Of a stretch of 64,000 nucleotides of DNA, positions 22,891 to 34,947 are shown piece by piece (positions within the stretch are counted from its first letter, which is position 1; the number at the start of each line of letters is the position of its first letter). The stretch spans positions 36,164,239 through 36,228,238 of the forward strand of contig JAFMSR010000015.1 in assembly GCA_022818135.1 (NCBI GenBank), read 5' to 3'. The notes beneath the pieces are model-generated. The model was not told the origin of the DNA. It was given only the letters and a program-made list of their open reading frames with translations, and did no database searches. This DNA comes from Saxidomus purpurata (lineage: Eukaryota > Mollusca > Bivalvia > Venerida > Veneridae). The position numbers and the translations under genes are program-made.

Positions 22891-23135
22891 GCCTTAATAC
22901 TTAGAATATCTTTATGCGTATGGTTGAGAAAGGCTTTCATGTCATCTTGAACCGGGAAATTATTTAACCAGTATTCACGTTCATAATCATCTAAGCTGTC
23001 TGCGATAAATACAATAGCTTTCCAGTGAAAAAGTACACCTTGTGAGTTGGAGGGTTCCAGAGTAAATTTGTCTGGGACAGAGACATTCAGGAATCTGAAG
23101 AATTCTTGCATTACCTGTTTCTGTTTGGATTCTAA
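22878..23135 (-). CDS. Unrecognised ORF near the 3' end of retroelement unit 1
   Basis: The frame is open from a stop near 23138 to a TAA at 22878; the first ATG is at 23111 (77 aa). The composition looks like real protein: FFRFLNVSVPDKFTLEP, HWKAIVFIADSLDDYE, YWLNNFPVQDDMKAFL. I do not recognise a domain. It lies after the integrase tail and right before the LTR-like block, where env-like or accessory ORFs of LTR elements sit. Its last part (about 50 bp) recurs at 52300-52340 beyond unit 2, so it belongs to the repeat family. It is absent between units 1 and 2. Confidence 0.35.
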   Translation of the reverse strand, partial: LESKQKQVMQEFFRFLNVSVPDKFTLEPSNSQGVLFHWKAIVFIADSLDDYEREYWLNNFPVQDDMKAFLNHTHKDILSIKAADI

Positions 23136-23149
23136 TGAAACAGACTAAC

Positions 23150-24215
23150 TCATGTAAGGTTGATGGCCTTCCCAAAAGCCATATGGCTGCCTGATTCAAA
23201 GCATTCCTCCTTCCTCACAGCATACGCCAGGTTGAAGTCTGGCATCGAAAACTCCTTAATCATGGTTCTTGGAACCATGAACCTTCATGTATTTGGCAGG
23301 TCCTGTACAATCTGGTTCCCACGTTGTGCAGATTTACTCTTGTCCACGTTCCTGTAGTGTGTGGCAATTCTACAGTTGTACCCGTTCCTATGGTGACACG
23401 ACGCTCCATGACCTTTAGTGGTACCAATGATGTCTTTTTAGTTGCGGGGTTGGGCGATGTTTTGTTCCCGCTTGCTCTTGAACTTAACACCTGCTTGCCT
23501 TATGCTTCAGAACTGAGGTGATTGTAGTAGTTTCTCCTCGTCTATCAAGTCCAACAGTTCTCAAACAGTTTCCTCCTCAAATACTTTCTCGGGGAGCTTG
23601 TCTGGGTTCTTTATGTTACTGTCCCTCTCTGGATCGTAGACATTTGAAACTGTCTATGAAAGAGATTTGGGATTATTTATCAGGATACTTTCTATTGACT
23701 TATCTTTAACAGTGTAATGCTTTATACAGAGCTTCAAACAGCTGACTTTCAAAGTCGCGTCCCTGGTCTGTGAAAGCTTGAAACGGAAATTCATAACGAC
23801 TGAAAAACTCTTCGTAAACTAATATACCAACATCACGCAGTACTGGTTTCTTTGCGATGTCCTTGGCAATGAACCAATGAATTTTATATGCACACGTTCG
23901 ATAGGTGCTCCCGCCTGATACTCTGTTCACGGGAGCTCTACGTATCTTCTTATTTTGATTAAACCCAGCACATGATATCACATAAGACTCAACATCTCTC
24001 ATTTGAAATCTATCAGTAGGAATAAACTTTTATAAAGCTAATAGAACTTTGCTTTTGGGCTGGCCAGGAATAGAATTCCCTCTTACGGCTCTTTTTTATC
24101 TTAAATCCAACCAAGGACAATGGTTAAGTCTTTGTCTTCCGCTTGTTCTTGTTGCAGGTCATCGAAGGTGAATCCCGAACACGAATTTTGCTGTGTATGA
24201 AAATCTCGCACAGTT
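23150..24215 (-). pseudogene. Ty3/Gypsy-like unit 1: integrase and C-terminal tail, degenerate
   Basis: The open part 24002-23706 has SYVISCAGFNQNKK (zinc-finger remnant, one Cys lost) and FPFQAFTDQGRDFESQLF, the conserved integrase core stretch around a catalytic Asp. The Asp-bearing strand before it is scrambled, and about 60 bp present in unit 2 are missing. 23150-23500 is the pol tail and aligns with 44350-44760. 24015-24215 aligns with 46010-46230. Frameshifts and stops make it non-functional. Confidence 0.75.
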
Positions 24216-25500
24216 GTATTTAAACATGCAGTTACAAAGCTTCTTTCTTTTTTGCACAGTGTGAATATGTCAAAATGTAAGCCACTTCAGCATAGACTTG
24301 TAACAACCGCTGTGAGTACGCTGTTCATGAGACTCATGTCTTCCTCAATGCCAATACTGTGTATAAGATCTGAACTGGTACAGTTACCTCGGACATTATG
24401 TCGAACTGCGTGTGCTCGTCCCTTTTTTCTGTACTCGTATGGACATTTTCTGTTGTCAGTCTAACTATACCCTTGATGCATGAGCGCCCCTACAGTTGCC
24501 TCTGATTGAACGTTGCCTTTATTGGTTGTCAGTCTAACATGTGCAGCCAGACAAATCGAATCGTCGACATCATCGATAAATTTAGCCCATTGTCCGGCAG
24601 CCCTGATGCTAAAATGACAACCACAGCATGGCAAATCTACAGGCCTAATACCAGCTATCAATTATCTGCACGGCGTGTAAGTTTCAGGAATACTTGACAG
24701 CCGAGTCCGCATAACCGTTCTTTGCCACAGCCCGATGTTTTACAGTCATGTTGTATTGAGAAAGCTCCTCAATCCATCGCGCCAGCTGACCTTGTGGCTT
24801 TTTATACTTTCATAACAAAGTCAAACTTGAGTTATTAGTTCTCACTGTAGAAACTCTGCCTAGAATGTAGTGTACTAAGGAGTTTTATCTGTGGTGGTGC
24901 AGTAATTGTTATGCTCTAGAGTCAAGCTGAAACTGCTATAAGCAATGACGTTTTCTACTCCATTCTGTATTTGTAGAAGTTCTGCACCTATAGCCGAATC
25001 TGAAGCTTGCAAATCCAATATTAATTGATCGGTATATTTGGGTCAAGCTAAAACTAGCGGACAGGCTTAAGCTTTATTTTATACATTAAATGCTTCTTGT
25101 TCCCTTATGTCAAGCTTGAAACGATTTTGTCGGCAAGATTATACAATGGTAATGCTAGACCAGCAAAATCGTTTATAAAGGTTCTATGATAGTTTGCTTA
25201 ACCTAGAAATGTTTTGAAATCCTTCTTTGAACTCAGTTGACTACTGTGTAAATGTCTTCCGATGTCATGAACAATGCAAATCCAGTGACCATTCTTCCAA
25301 GAAATTCAACTTCTTTTTGACAAACGTGCATTTTCCTGGCTTAAGCTTCATACGATGCTTTCGAAACCTTTTAAGAGCGTCAGCTATTCCTTTAAACGGT
25401 CCTCAAAACTATTCCCTATCACCAGGATGTCGTCCAAGAAGGCAAACACAGTATGCTACGTTTAACCCCTTAATACTAAATTCATTATATGTAGGATGTA
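24216..25500 (-). pseudogene. Ty3/Gypsy-like unit 1: RT palm/thumb, RNase H and spacer, degenerate
   Basis: In minus-strand order: the RT motif FAFLDDILV (25425-25451), KPGKCTFVKKKLNFLGR (within 25260-25360), RNase H end QGQLARWIEELSQYNMTV (about 24745-24800), and a Cys-rich spacer LPCCGCHFSIRAAGQWAKF (within 24500-24640). These occur in this order in Ty3/Gypsy pol. Stops interrupt the frame. Unit 2 lacks this whole 1.2-kb stretch. At 25500 the RT gene is cut by the 13.9-kb insertion, and its upstream half resumes at 39361. Confidence 0.8.
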
Positions 25501-26155
25501 CAGTGGCGCTCACGTTTTTGTTCCGTTTACCTCATGGTTGTTACCGCGTGGTAAACGCCCGGTAAACGCGGGCAATTTCACGCGTTTACCGCGGTTTCAC
25601 GGCTCATTTCCAAATATGGAAAGAACAGCCGGTAAAAAAAGATTAAAAAAACGGGTCACTCCAAATATGGAAGCAGTACCCCGGTAAAGAGGCGTGTCCA
25701 AACCAGCAGCCAATCAGAAGATTCCCAGCCCGTTTTTTTCACGGCTGTTGTCGTTTCACTAATCAATGAACCATATCTTTGTCAGAATAACATTGAAATG
25801 TACTTTAAGTGCCGATGTTATTGCTGACCTGCTTTATAATAATAATAAATATAAATAATAAAATAATAATCTACAGTACTGGAGAGCAGGAATTCATACG
25901 TTGCGTAGACCGTTCCTGATCAATTATTGCAGAGAAACAATTTAGAGGCAATGTTTAAACTACCGGACAAATTTTAATTTTTGATTAATTTATCAGTATC
26001 CCGGCCCCGGATATTTTAATTTTGATATATGTGACACTATGTCCCGTTCAAGTTTTTGTTAACTGCAGTCCAGTACATTATTTCGCAAGATGGGTTGTAG
26101 ATTATAACAACAAAGTCAGTGATTAATTCGTTGCGGTATTTTGCCGGATCTCGAC

Positions 26156-26217
26156 ATGAACATCAACGACAAGAAGGTTGTGTTAGACAAATATCTTAAT
26201 AACAAAAGTATTTACTG
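26156..26217 (+). CDS. Candidate first exon of an unrecognised gene inside the 13.9-kb element
   Basis: An ATG in good context (GACATGA) starts MNINDKKVVLDKYLNN and reaches a strong GTAAGC donor after 62 bases. Other plus-strand exon-like pieces follow at 27698 and 33860, but the phases cannot be joined directly, so the gene model is incomplete. Function unknown. Confidence 0.3.
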
Positions 26218-26330
26218 GTAAGCAAGGAAAAGCTGGTGAAATTTGCATGTTTTTTTGTTTAATTTAGAAATAGATGGGACAGAATACGAACGGTGACTAT
26301 TTTGCAAATCTTATCCATATGGACTCCGTT

Positions 26331-26412
26331 TGTGCACAGGAGGTCGAACCATACCCCACCCACCTATATAGGTAATAAGGTGTGTGGCTATGGTTCGACT
26401 ACCTGTGCGTTT
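26331..26412. repeat. Imperfect hairpin of about 80 bp
   Basis: GTGCACAGG and GGTCGAACCATA on the left pair with TATGGTTCGAC and CCTGTGCG on the right, across a loop of CCCACCCACCTATATAGG type. It could be a foldback element or a precursor-like RNA hairpin. Confidence 0.45.
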
Positions 26413-26505
26413 GTGGAGATAATTTTTGAGTAAGTATCGGTTTAGCAGGACCATACAAGGGGTGCTTAGAGTGGGGGAACCTATGCTCGAGGTATTTTGA
26501 ATGTA

Positions 26506-27168
26506 CAGTTAAACTTCGTTCGCTCGAACACTACCGAATGGACCCGACCGGCGGTCCCGGCTAAAGCTCAATATAAATCATGTTGTTCCACCACCAAAAC
26601 CTCGAACACCGATCTCTCGAACCTGTACCGCGGTCCCTTCAGATCTATTTCATTGTAAAGTACATCCTTTGGCTCGAACAATAAAAGGTGATAATCTCAA
26701 TTATCGAGCAAACAATGCATTGATAATCAGCTGTCAGACACGCGCTGGCGTGTGTTATTCACACTTAAATTTGCAATTAAAGGTTATGATGTACAAACAG
26801 ACTGAAAGTCGCTCACGATGTTTATATAGCAATATATATATAAGTAGCAGATTGGCTTTAATTTTACGTTTTTTTTTTTTTTCAGAAAATTGAATTAATT
26901 ATTTAATGAATGACAAACGTTTCATACCTTTACATTACAACACTTTTTAATTTGTCTTTAATCAAGGGTAAGCTACAAGTTTATAATATACATGCACATT
27001 TACATGTGTGTACCATTGTATGTGCAATAACTCCCGATGTGGTCTCGATAAAAGATGTATGTCGACCCCCGTGACTTACCATGCTGACAAACCTCGATTG
27101 CTCGAACTACCGATCCCTCAAACCGAAATCGCCAGACCCTTCGAGTTCCAGCGAATGAAGTTTAACTG
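26506..27168. mobile_element. Tigger/pogo-like MITE, 663 bp
   Basis: TA flanks both edges (26504-26505, 27169-27170). The inverted ends are CAGTTAAACTTCGTTCGCTC and CAGTTAAACTTCATTCGCTG, and further CTCGAAC repeats follow inward. These ends are like those of pogo/Tigger elements of the Tc1/mariner superfamily. The 100-aa frame at 27008-27310 runs across the right end and is largely non-coding. Confidence 0.8.
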
Positions 27169-27697
27169 TATATCGGCTGTTGAGAAAGCAGGAAATTCTA
27201 ACCATTTTGATTTGCCGCAGCGAAAACACAATGTTATCCCTGCTAAATTGAAACAAGATGTTGATGTGCGTCGTCAGGTGACTATGTCATTCTGGGAGCT
27301 ATTGACATGACACACGTCAAAACTTTAACCATGAAGGGAACCAATGTTCGTGGTATGTGATATTTGACAATCAACAGGTGGGAAACAGTTTTTAGAGCCT
27401 GAATATTAACTAAAACGAAATGACAGTTTCCATAGAAAATATATTTTTATACAAAAAAGAACAAGTTTTATCAAAAATGCTAACTTTAACTGGTTGATTT
27501 TGCAGTTTATTATTAAAGAGTTTTTCTAGCGAAATGGATCCAGAACAAATGTATCTGCTGCTGTGGGGTCACAGAGCTGCATGCGCGGCTATCACTACGT
27601 TTGCTGTAAAAGCACTTCATCGACTATCAATGCTGAATATACCTTGAAAATTATTTCTTCATCTGTTTTTCTGTAAATAGCATTTTTTTTTCACCAG

Positions 27698-27773
27698 CAT
27701 AAGGATACCGCCAGCAAAGGTTCCACCACTCTAGACATAGAGTACACAAAAAATGGTCACTACAGCCAGAAAT
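27698..27773 (+). CDS. Candidate internal exon inside the 13.9-kb element
   Basis: A pyrimidine-rich tract ending TCACCAG precedes 76 bases that read HKDTASKGSTTLDIEYTK and on to HYSQK, then a GTAGGT donor. The frame 27534-27605 (starting MDPEQMYLLLW, ending at a GTAAAA) would join it in phase 0. No family recognised. Confidence 0.35.
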
Positions 27774-27799
27774 GTAGGTGTCTTGCATTTATTACTGAT

Positions 27800-30700
27800 A
27801 TTAAGCTCATGTTATGTTTACAAAATATTTGGAAAGCATTGAAAATAATAATTTCTACTATACTGGTTGGAGACCAACCAGACAAGGACGACAATCAAAC
27901 CGGACACTTGCGAAAATGCGTGATTTATTGTTCTAATATGCCTACTGTATGGTTTATTTCTATAAGTCAATTCGAGTGCTTTATGTAGGCAGAGTTTCGG
28001 ACATGAAAGTAGCTCCTTCCGACTTTTCTTCTTTACTCCTGTGCACTAAATTAAATCAAATATATAGAAAGAGGAATAATATTGTATAAGTACATCAGTC
28101 ACATGAAAAAGTTTTGTTTAAGAGCCTAAATATCATTTTTGATTACGTCAAGTAGCCCTTAGAGTACCGTCCCATTGCTTTCCTTTCAAAAAGTCAAGAA
28201 ATTCAGCATTCACAGTCAGTCGTGCATTGTTTTGATTCCGGGAGACAAAACAAAGAATGAAAACGTTGATGTCATCACACTGACGTCATTACTCCACATT
28301 AAAACGTTCAAAAGTTTAAATTACAGTATGCATTTAATTGATTGTCTCCTTTGTTCGGTTCTGAATCTTACATCTTCTGCATAATGTCACAGTCAGTTAT
28401 TTTTTATATTTCATGTATTAGATGATTAAAACTAAAATAAGTTTGTATAATATAGTGTGTTATCTTGAATGGTTGCCTGTATAGATGAGTGAATTCCAAC
28501 AGCCACTATGTATGCAATTTTACACATTACTGCCGAACTGAAAAAAGGTCCATAGTAGTTACGATCATTTTAAAACATTTCGGCTTATAAGATAATAAAA
28601 ATCAAAATGATTTATGGCTTTGTCCTAGTGAATTATTCCGCCAGGCACATCGCCTCGCGGTGGAATGCTTCAATTCCGATAAAGCACTCAAAGTCATAGA
28701 TTATTTCCTAATTAATATTTACAGTCATATATATTGTTGATCAAACAGACACTTGATTTCAATCATCAAAGTGTAAAAATGACAGTATAATGTAAGTATT
28801 AATAATTTGATCAAGAAATCTCACTATTTTGTTAGTCACTGAAAGCATGTTAACATTGTCGAGAGGAAATTGAAAATGACATACTGTGCATGCTCAATAT
28901 TTCTGTGAGGCCCGGCAAATAAAAATCACAAGTTTAACTTTTTTCATGAAATTTCATTTATGGGTCAAATGATTGAAACATTTTACACAATTCAAAAGCT
29001 AACATCACAAAAAATAAAATCTTTTTAAAAATGCTGTCCGGATACATGGTACAGTTGGGCAATATAATTAAGCAATTTGGTGACCTCACTACCTGGCCGC
29101 AAAAATATATAAATGATCTTTTCCTAGAAGTTTTCTTTTGGGAGAAGACCTAACTTACTTCTGTTAAAAGTTTGCTAGATACAAAAATTACCAGAGTTAT
29201 CGTAAAATATGTTTAAACAGCGTCCGGATGTAGGACTTCAACCAGTACTGGTATGAAAAATTCAACTTCAGGAAAATGCTGTTACACAATGCAGAGCTGA
29301 AAATTATAATTTGGTATTTGACAAACTGTTATGGACATTAGGGTTCATCACAAGGAAAACACGAAAATAGACACCACACTACAGTATCTGACAGTATAAT
29401 TCCAGTGGTCACATGCTGCTGTTACAGAATCAGTAGAACGCTAACTCAGTTTGTGTTATTATGGGCGTGAAACATTGATAAAACATTGAGGCATAATGAT
29501 ATAAACATGATAAATTTACAAATTTTCTTGTTGTCTTTTCGGTAAGGGATATAACCTACATATCTATATCTTATGATCAGACCGTCAGATATATGGTAAA
29601 ATGTCAGGTTTTAATAGACTTTAAGTTAACAGTTCATAAACAATTGTATCCCTGTACAATACTCATGGTACTACTGGTACTGTGGTTTGTTGTTCTAACG
29701 TGGTCCGAGTCCTTAAGTTGTGCATGTACGATTTCCCTTAATTTTCATAAAAATAATTCTCAGCTCGCACATCCGGGTACTGATAATTTTTGCAGTTTTA
29801 CCTATTCTCAGCTTTGCCGTGATGTCATACTTTTGAAAACATAGAGCTATTATAAAAACAATTTAGTTTCAAGGTAAACAAAGATCGTCAACTTCTTGGT
29901 TATTATAATTATTCAAAGTTATAGATGCATAGAGACCAGCGATGACAGCTGATGAGTCACCTTACCTGATTAATTGTGGCAAAATGAGGCATTTTTTGCC
30001 ATAGGTTCTTTTTTGAAATTGTATTTATTTATCATTTTGCGTTCATTGAACACATAATCTTTGTTTCGAGAATTTAATCTGCTAGATGTACTTTGTAGGG
30101 AGTGCCCCTTTAAGCGACATAAGTACTTACATGACAAAAAAGCCTATAAAAAATTGACCGTCACTGCCAGGTATTTCTTTCTGGGGGCTCAAACTGGCGT
30201 GTTGGTTACTGAGGAAGAGAAACAGCTGTACATTGCAGTATTTAACATTCATATGCACAAATGCAAATTTAAAGCATTTTTGTTGGTATATATCAACAAT
30301 GAAATAACCATGTATTTTTGACACAGGGACTTAAGGGTTAATGAAACATGTAAAAGTTACTTCTCTGTTTACCAACAAGCGTCCTTCTAAGAAGCAATTT
30401 AAATCAAATTTTCATCATATAATTTTTTTAATATGAAAGCAGATAACTTTACTGTAGCAAGTTTTTCTATTCCGACCTTGGATTTAAACAATGAAATAGC
30501 TGTACATGGGTGAAAAGTGTCTGATAGATTTTCACTTGCAATTTCAATTGCTCCCACATGTTAGAATGAAAAGGTCTGGTTCTCTAACCCGCCCCCTCCC
30601 CGCCCACTTTGCCAATGCATACATACTGTCACTTTTGGTATAGTGGCATCTGCCTTGGGAGTAGGGTGAGGGTCAAAGTTTTGAATCCCAGCAGTGGTTA

Positions 30701-32900
30701 GATCTGATTGGCCGGTTGCTGAACCGACAGCTAGTTAAATAATGGTTAACGTATGCATCTATATAGTCCTGACTGACCAGTGTCTGGTGTTAAAGTATAG
30801 AGTTCGGCAGGTAAATATGCTGTAAGAAAGTGTTACAAAAGTCAGAAATGGTTGGTCCTTTAAGTAGGGGCGATGCTATACTGAAATTTGTTTTCGAAAT
30901 GATGGAAGGAAGCCATTATTGTAGGATTGCATGGCGTCATGTACATGTTATCCCTCTCTCCCTGACCGGCCAGACAGGAACTTTTTGGGGTGACTCTTCC
31001 TTTCAATGTAAAATAACATTAATCAACACCATTCTTAAAGAGCATTCACAGAAATCAGTGCTACATGTTTTTCTTAAAACTGTTTATTAAATTTTGTGTA
31101 TTCTGGTTTTTATGATATTTCATTAAGAAATGATATTTGATTTATAGTAAAATTTGTATGTAAGACTGTGGATATAGCGAAATCAGGATATAAGGAATAT
31201 ATTTTCTCTGCCCGAGATTCTTTCTTTATTTTACTTTCTTATGAAAATGTTATATGGATATAACAAACTCCAGATAATGATATGGTACCAATGAGTTTGT
31301 TATAAACAAAGTTACCAGTGTATGTCCTTTACTTTTCTATTGATTTAGTGTCCAGTGCCAGTGGTATTAGGTTAATGTACCAACATGACCAATAATATAC
31401 TTGATATTTTCTGAAACAGTCTTTATTTAAGTGATGGTCTTATTGCATATTGCTTTAGGTTTCCTTAACTTTGTGTGTTGTCCACAGCTTTTAAACCCCT
31501 AAATTCAATATACATGCAGTCACCCTGTACATTTTGGACTTGATGGTATGTTGATTATTAAACAATACTTATTTGCCAATAAATAGTGTGCACTGTTGAA
31601 AAAGATCACAATTTTAAAAGTGAAATATTTTTATCATTTTCTGCATTTGCATCAGAAAGGCAGAAATTAATGTCTGGTATTATTAAAGAACTTGGGATTT
31701 TCAACAAAATGCTGCAGTTCTGATAGCTGTCATTTTCATTAAAAAACTAGTAGAAAAACGTGGTCTGTACATTATTCATTGGAACAATTAATCTTATTCT
31801 CTTGTTTTAAGAAATGAAGCTGGTCCCTCATTAATCCACAGCCTATTCAAGTTGTTTTATTGCCTTAGGCAGTACTTAAACTTTTGCTTCAATTTCTCCC
31901 TTATCAGTATGTTATGTAAGATTACATAACATAGATATGTCAGAGGGGCCATAAAGTACACTATAGTCTCAATTTTGAGCACTGAACCATGGTTTTACTG
32001 AGATCTTACTGTAGATAGTTTAGTTTATACTTATAGTTATTCAATATTCAAGGTCAAAATTCAGGCTATACTGAAGAACTATTGGTCAGCGGGACGCTTT
32101 ATTTTATATTCGCACCATTTGTTCAGTTTTATTGAAATGCATTTAACAGCTGTATTTCATAATCAGTTGATTGAACCATAGTTGGAATTGTAGAATTATT
32201 TTTCAAATTGGAAGTTTCTGATTGAAAATCATTTTTGGAAGTTTAAAAACTAAACTGAAGAAGTGTTGTTCTATGGGAAATTTTGAGTAAATATCAGATA
32301 TCAAGTAGTAAAGTCTTTTTTAATGAGTTCCAAGTTAGACACTATGTAAAATATGACAATCTTTTTTTTATTTAAATAACAGTTCAATCATTCAGGCAAT
32401 TTAAGTCCAGATATGTTTAAGAGTCTCAAAGAATTAGAAATGTCTAGGATTTCACTAAGTACACAAAGTTTAAACACAGAGTATTTTTTTATTTAAATCT
32501 ATAAAATGCTGCTCAAGGTTTATAGATCTGTGATATTACATCTGTCATTTAGGGAGTTTAATAATATTAAGACATTTAACAATAAATCACACAAAATAAA
32601 AGATTTTACTTCAAAATGATGGCCAGGCAGCCAGAATCAGCCTTCAGCTCGAAAAGTCATTAGTTCATACTAATTCATTTTAGCTTAAAAATATTTGATA
32701 TTTAGCAAACATTACAAGTTTGATAAATTACTTTGCATTAAACAAATCCTAATACACTACATAGACAATCTACTGTAAATCCTGTACATTTTGATTCCTG
32801 GGTCAACATATTTGTTAAACATCATAACCATTTTTGCCAAGCAGCTTACGAAAGCTCAATATAGGTGTCCAAATAATGGTTCGGTGTATACATGTGCATG
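27800..32900. other. Interior of the 13.9-kb element without recognised gene
   Basis: AT-rich sequence. Frames at 28175, 29593, 30061 and 30830 of 69-86 codons have no recognisable motif or convincing splice context. I make no call. Confidence 0.5.
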
Positions 32901-32929
32901 CGTGTGTCCTTGTGAGCGAGCTTGCGTCT

Positions 32930-33682
32930 GTCTGAATTTAGTTTGACTCGGCTGTAACTTATCCATGGATCAAAGGATTATTAAATTACTTGGCACAAAT
33001 GTTCAACATCATGAGACGTACTGTCATGCGCAAGAACCAGGTCCCTAAGTCTAAAGTCAAGGTCACACTTGAGGTTAAAGGTCAAACTCAAGAATGACTG
33101 TCCGGGGCATTTCTTCTTCATGCATGAAAGGATTTTGATGTTAATTTTCACAAATGTTCACCATCAAGAGACGGATTGTCATGTGCAAGAACCAGGTCCC
33201 TAGGTCTAAGGTCAAGGTCACACTTAGAGGTTAAAGGTCAAACTCAAGAATGACTGTTCGGAGCATTTCTTCTTTATGCATGAAAGGATTTTGATGTTAC
33301 TTGGCACAAATGTTCACCACCATGAGACTTAGTGTCATGTGCAAGAACCAGGTCCCTAGAGGTTAAAGGTCAAATTCAAGAATATCTTTGTCCACAGCAT
33401 TTCTTCTTCATGTATGGAGGGATTTTGATGTTACCTTGCACAAATGTTCACCACCATGAGCTTCCTTTATTTTTAGAATTTCTTCCCTTTGTTTTACTAT
33501 AAATAGCTTATATTGTAACATTTTTATTACTCGCCATAGAGAAAAATCAAGACTACCTTTATATGGTACAACATGCATGTTACATCCAATATTTTGGTGA
33601 ATTTTGACCTATCTCTATTTGGTAAGGAGTTAGTCCTTTTGACAGCTGGCAGGGATGACATGTTGCACGTGGGCATCTAGTT
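32930..33682 (+). repeat. Clam-type tandem repeat, about 155-bp unit, three to four copies
   Basis: Units near 32970, 33120, 33285 and 33400 share CAAGAACCAGGTCCCTA, GTCAAGGTCACACTT, GGTTAAAGGTCAAACTCAAG and GCATTTCTTCTTCATGCATG. It is non-coding and of the same general style as the block at 20590-21335, with different units. Confidence 0.8.
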
Positions 33683-33859
33683 TAGTTTTTAGCAATTTGC
33701 TTACACTTTTGCCTCTTGTGCAGATCAAAATCATGTAGTCTGATCATAACCTGCACTGTTAACTATTCAGTCAGTAAATTTTCAGTATGTGTATCAGTTA
33801 TTAGTTGTAAGACTTAAAACAAAATGCAATTGATAATTTTTCTTCTTAATTTATTGTAG

Positions 33860-34033
33860 AAAAAAGCGTCATGTACATGCAGTGCTGAGGGAAGTTCAAT
33901 AGACCAAGATATGAAAACAACAGAAAACAGTCTATCATTGCAGTTGTTAACTGAAGGATTCTGTGGTGATCCAGATGGCTGTATCAGTTTAGAAGATGAA
34001 GTTCTTTTTTTATTCATCATATTACCTTGGTGA
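33860..34033 (+). CDS. Candidate 3'-terminal exon inside the 13.9-kb element
   Basis: After an acceptor ending TTATTGTAG, 57 codons are open to a TGA: KKASCTCSAEGSSIDQDMK, then LTEGFCGDPDGCISLEDEV and a hydrophobic end. The composition looks coding. It may be the last exon of a gene whose earlier exons are at 26156 and 27698, but direct joining gives phase conflicts. Not recognised. Confidence 0.35.
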   Translation, partial: KKASCTCSAEGSSIDQDMKTTENSLSLQLLTEGFCGDPDGCISLEDEVLFLFIILPW

Positions 34034-34947
34034 TGAGACTTGACATCATATGCATAAAAGTAGATTTTTCAGTTTCAACGGAATAAACAAAACAGGAAAA
34101 CAAAAGCATCAAATGAAAAGAATTGATAATTGAGGTGAGACAATGGAACACTTGATGTATTGACAACATGCAGTTAACATTAAAGAAGAACTTCGCTGAG
34201 TTTACTCATATTTGGAATTCATGTACATTGATTTTTTGAAGATGAAGATAAGGAAAGAACAACAGTAAAATCAGCAAATTGATAGCTCACAAGAAACATC
34301 ATTTGGCCAGACAACATCCATATTGGATACAATCCCAAGTTGCAGCTGAAGTGATAATGCTACGCTAGCTGTGAATTTTTGTTCTTATAAGAGAAGTCAT
34401 TGAAACTCTAGAACAGTAGCTGGTGATGAAGAATATAGCATGCGAAATAACCTTAGTAATTTATATATATAATTGTAATCACAGCATGGAGAATGCAAGC
34501 TCAAATATCAAAGTCGCACTTTGATAACAAATGGACGCATGAGAACTTTTTTTCAATTTTTTCAGGTTGTAACTTTTTAATGCATCGAGAGATTTTTAAT
34601 TGATTTGGACAATGCAGAAATGCAGTGCTTTAGCAATTTAATAGAATACTATTTAGTACTGCAGTACATACAGTTTTGGTTACTACAGAACTAGAGTACG
34701 ACAATGACATTAATAACAATGTTATTGGTTGCTCAGATGAGCAACTTAAATGGAACTCAGTTCTCTTGAAGAATGAATCTTCATTGCAGCTTTCAGTCAT
34801 AATATTCTTGTGTATGAAAAACAAAAATAAAAAATAGGAAAAACTGAAAGAACAGGACTGTTTATTGTAGTGGCTAATTTTTATTCAGTCACCTTCAAAA
34901 CAATTTACCAATGTCTCGACCTGCGGAAATGTTTCTATACCCCAGTT

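Noticed and set aside
27008..27310. 100-codon plus-strand ORF
   Set aside because: It crosses the right terminus of the Tigger-like MITE. The part after 27168 could hold an exon but no phase-consistent model was found.
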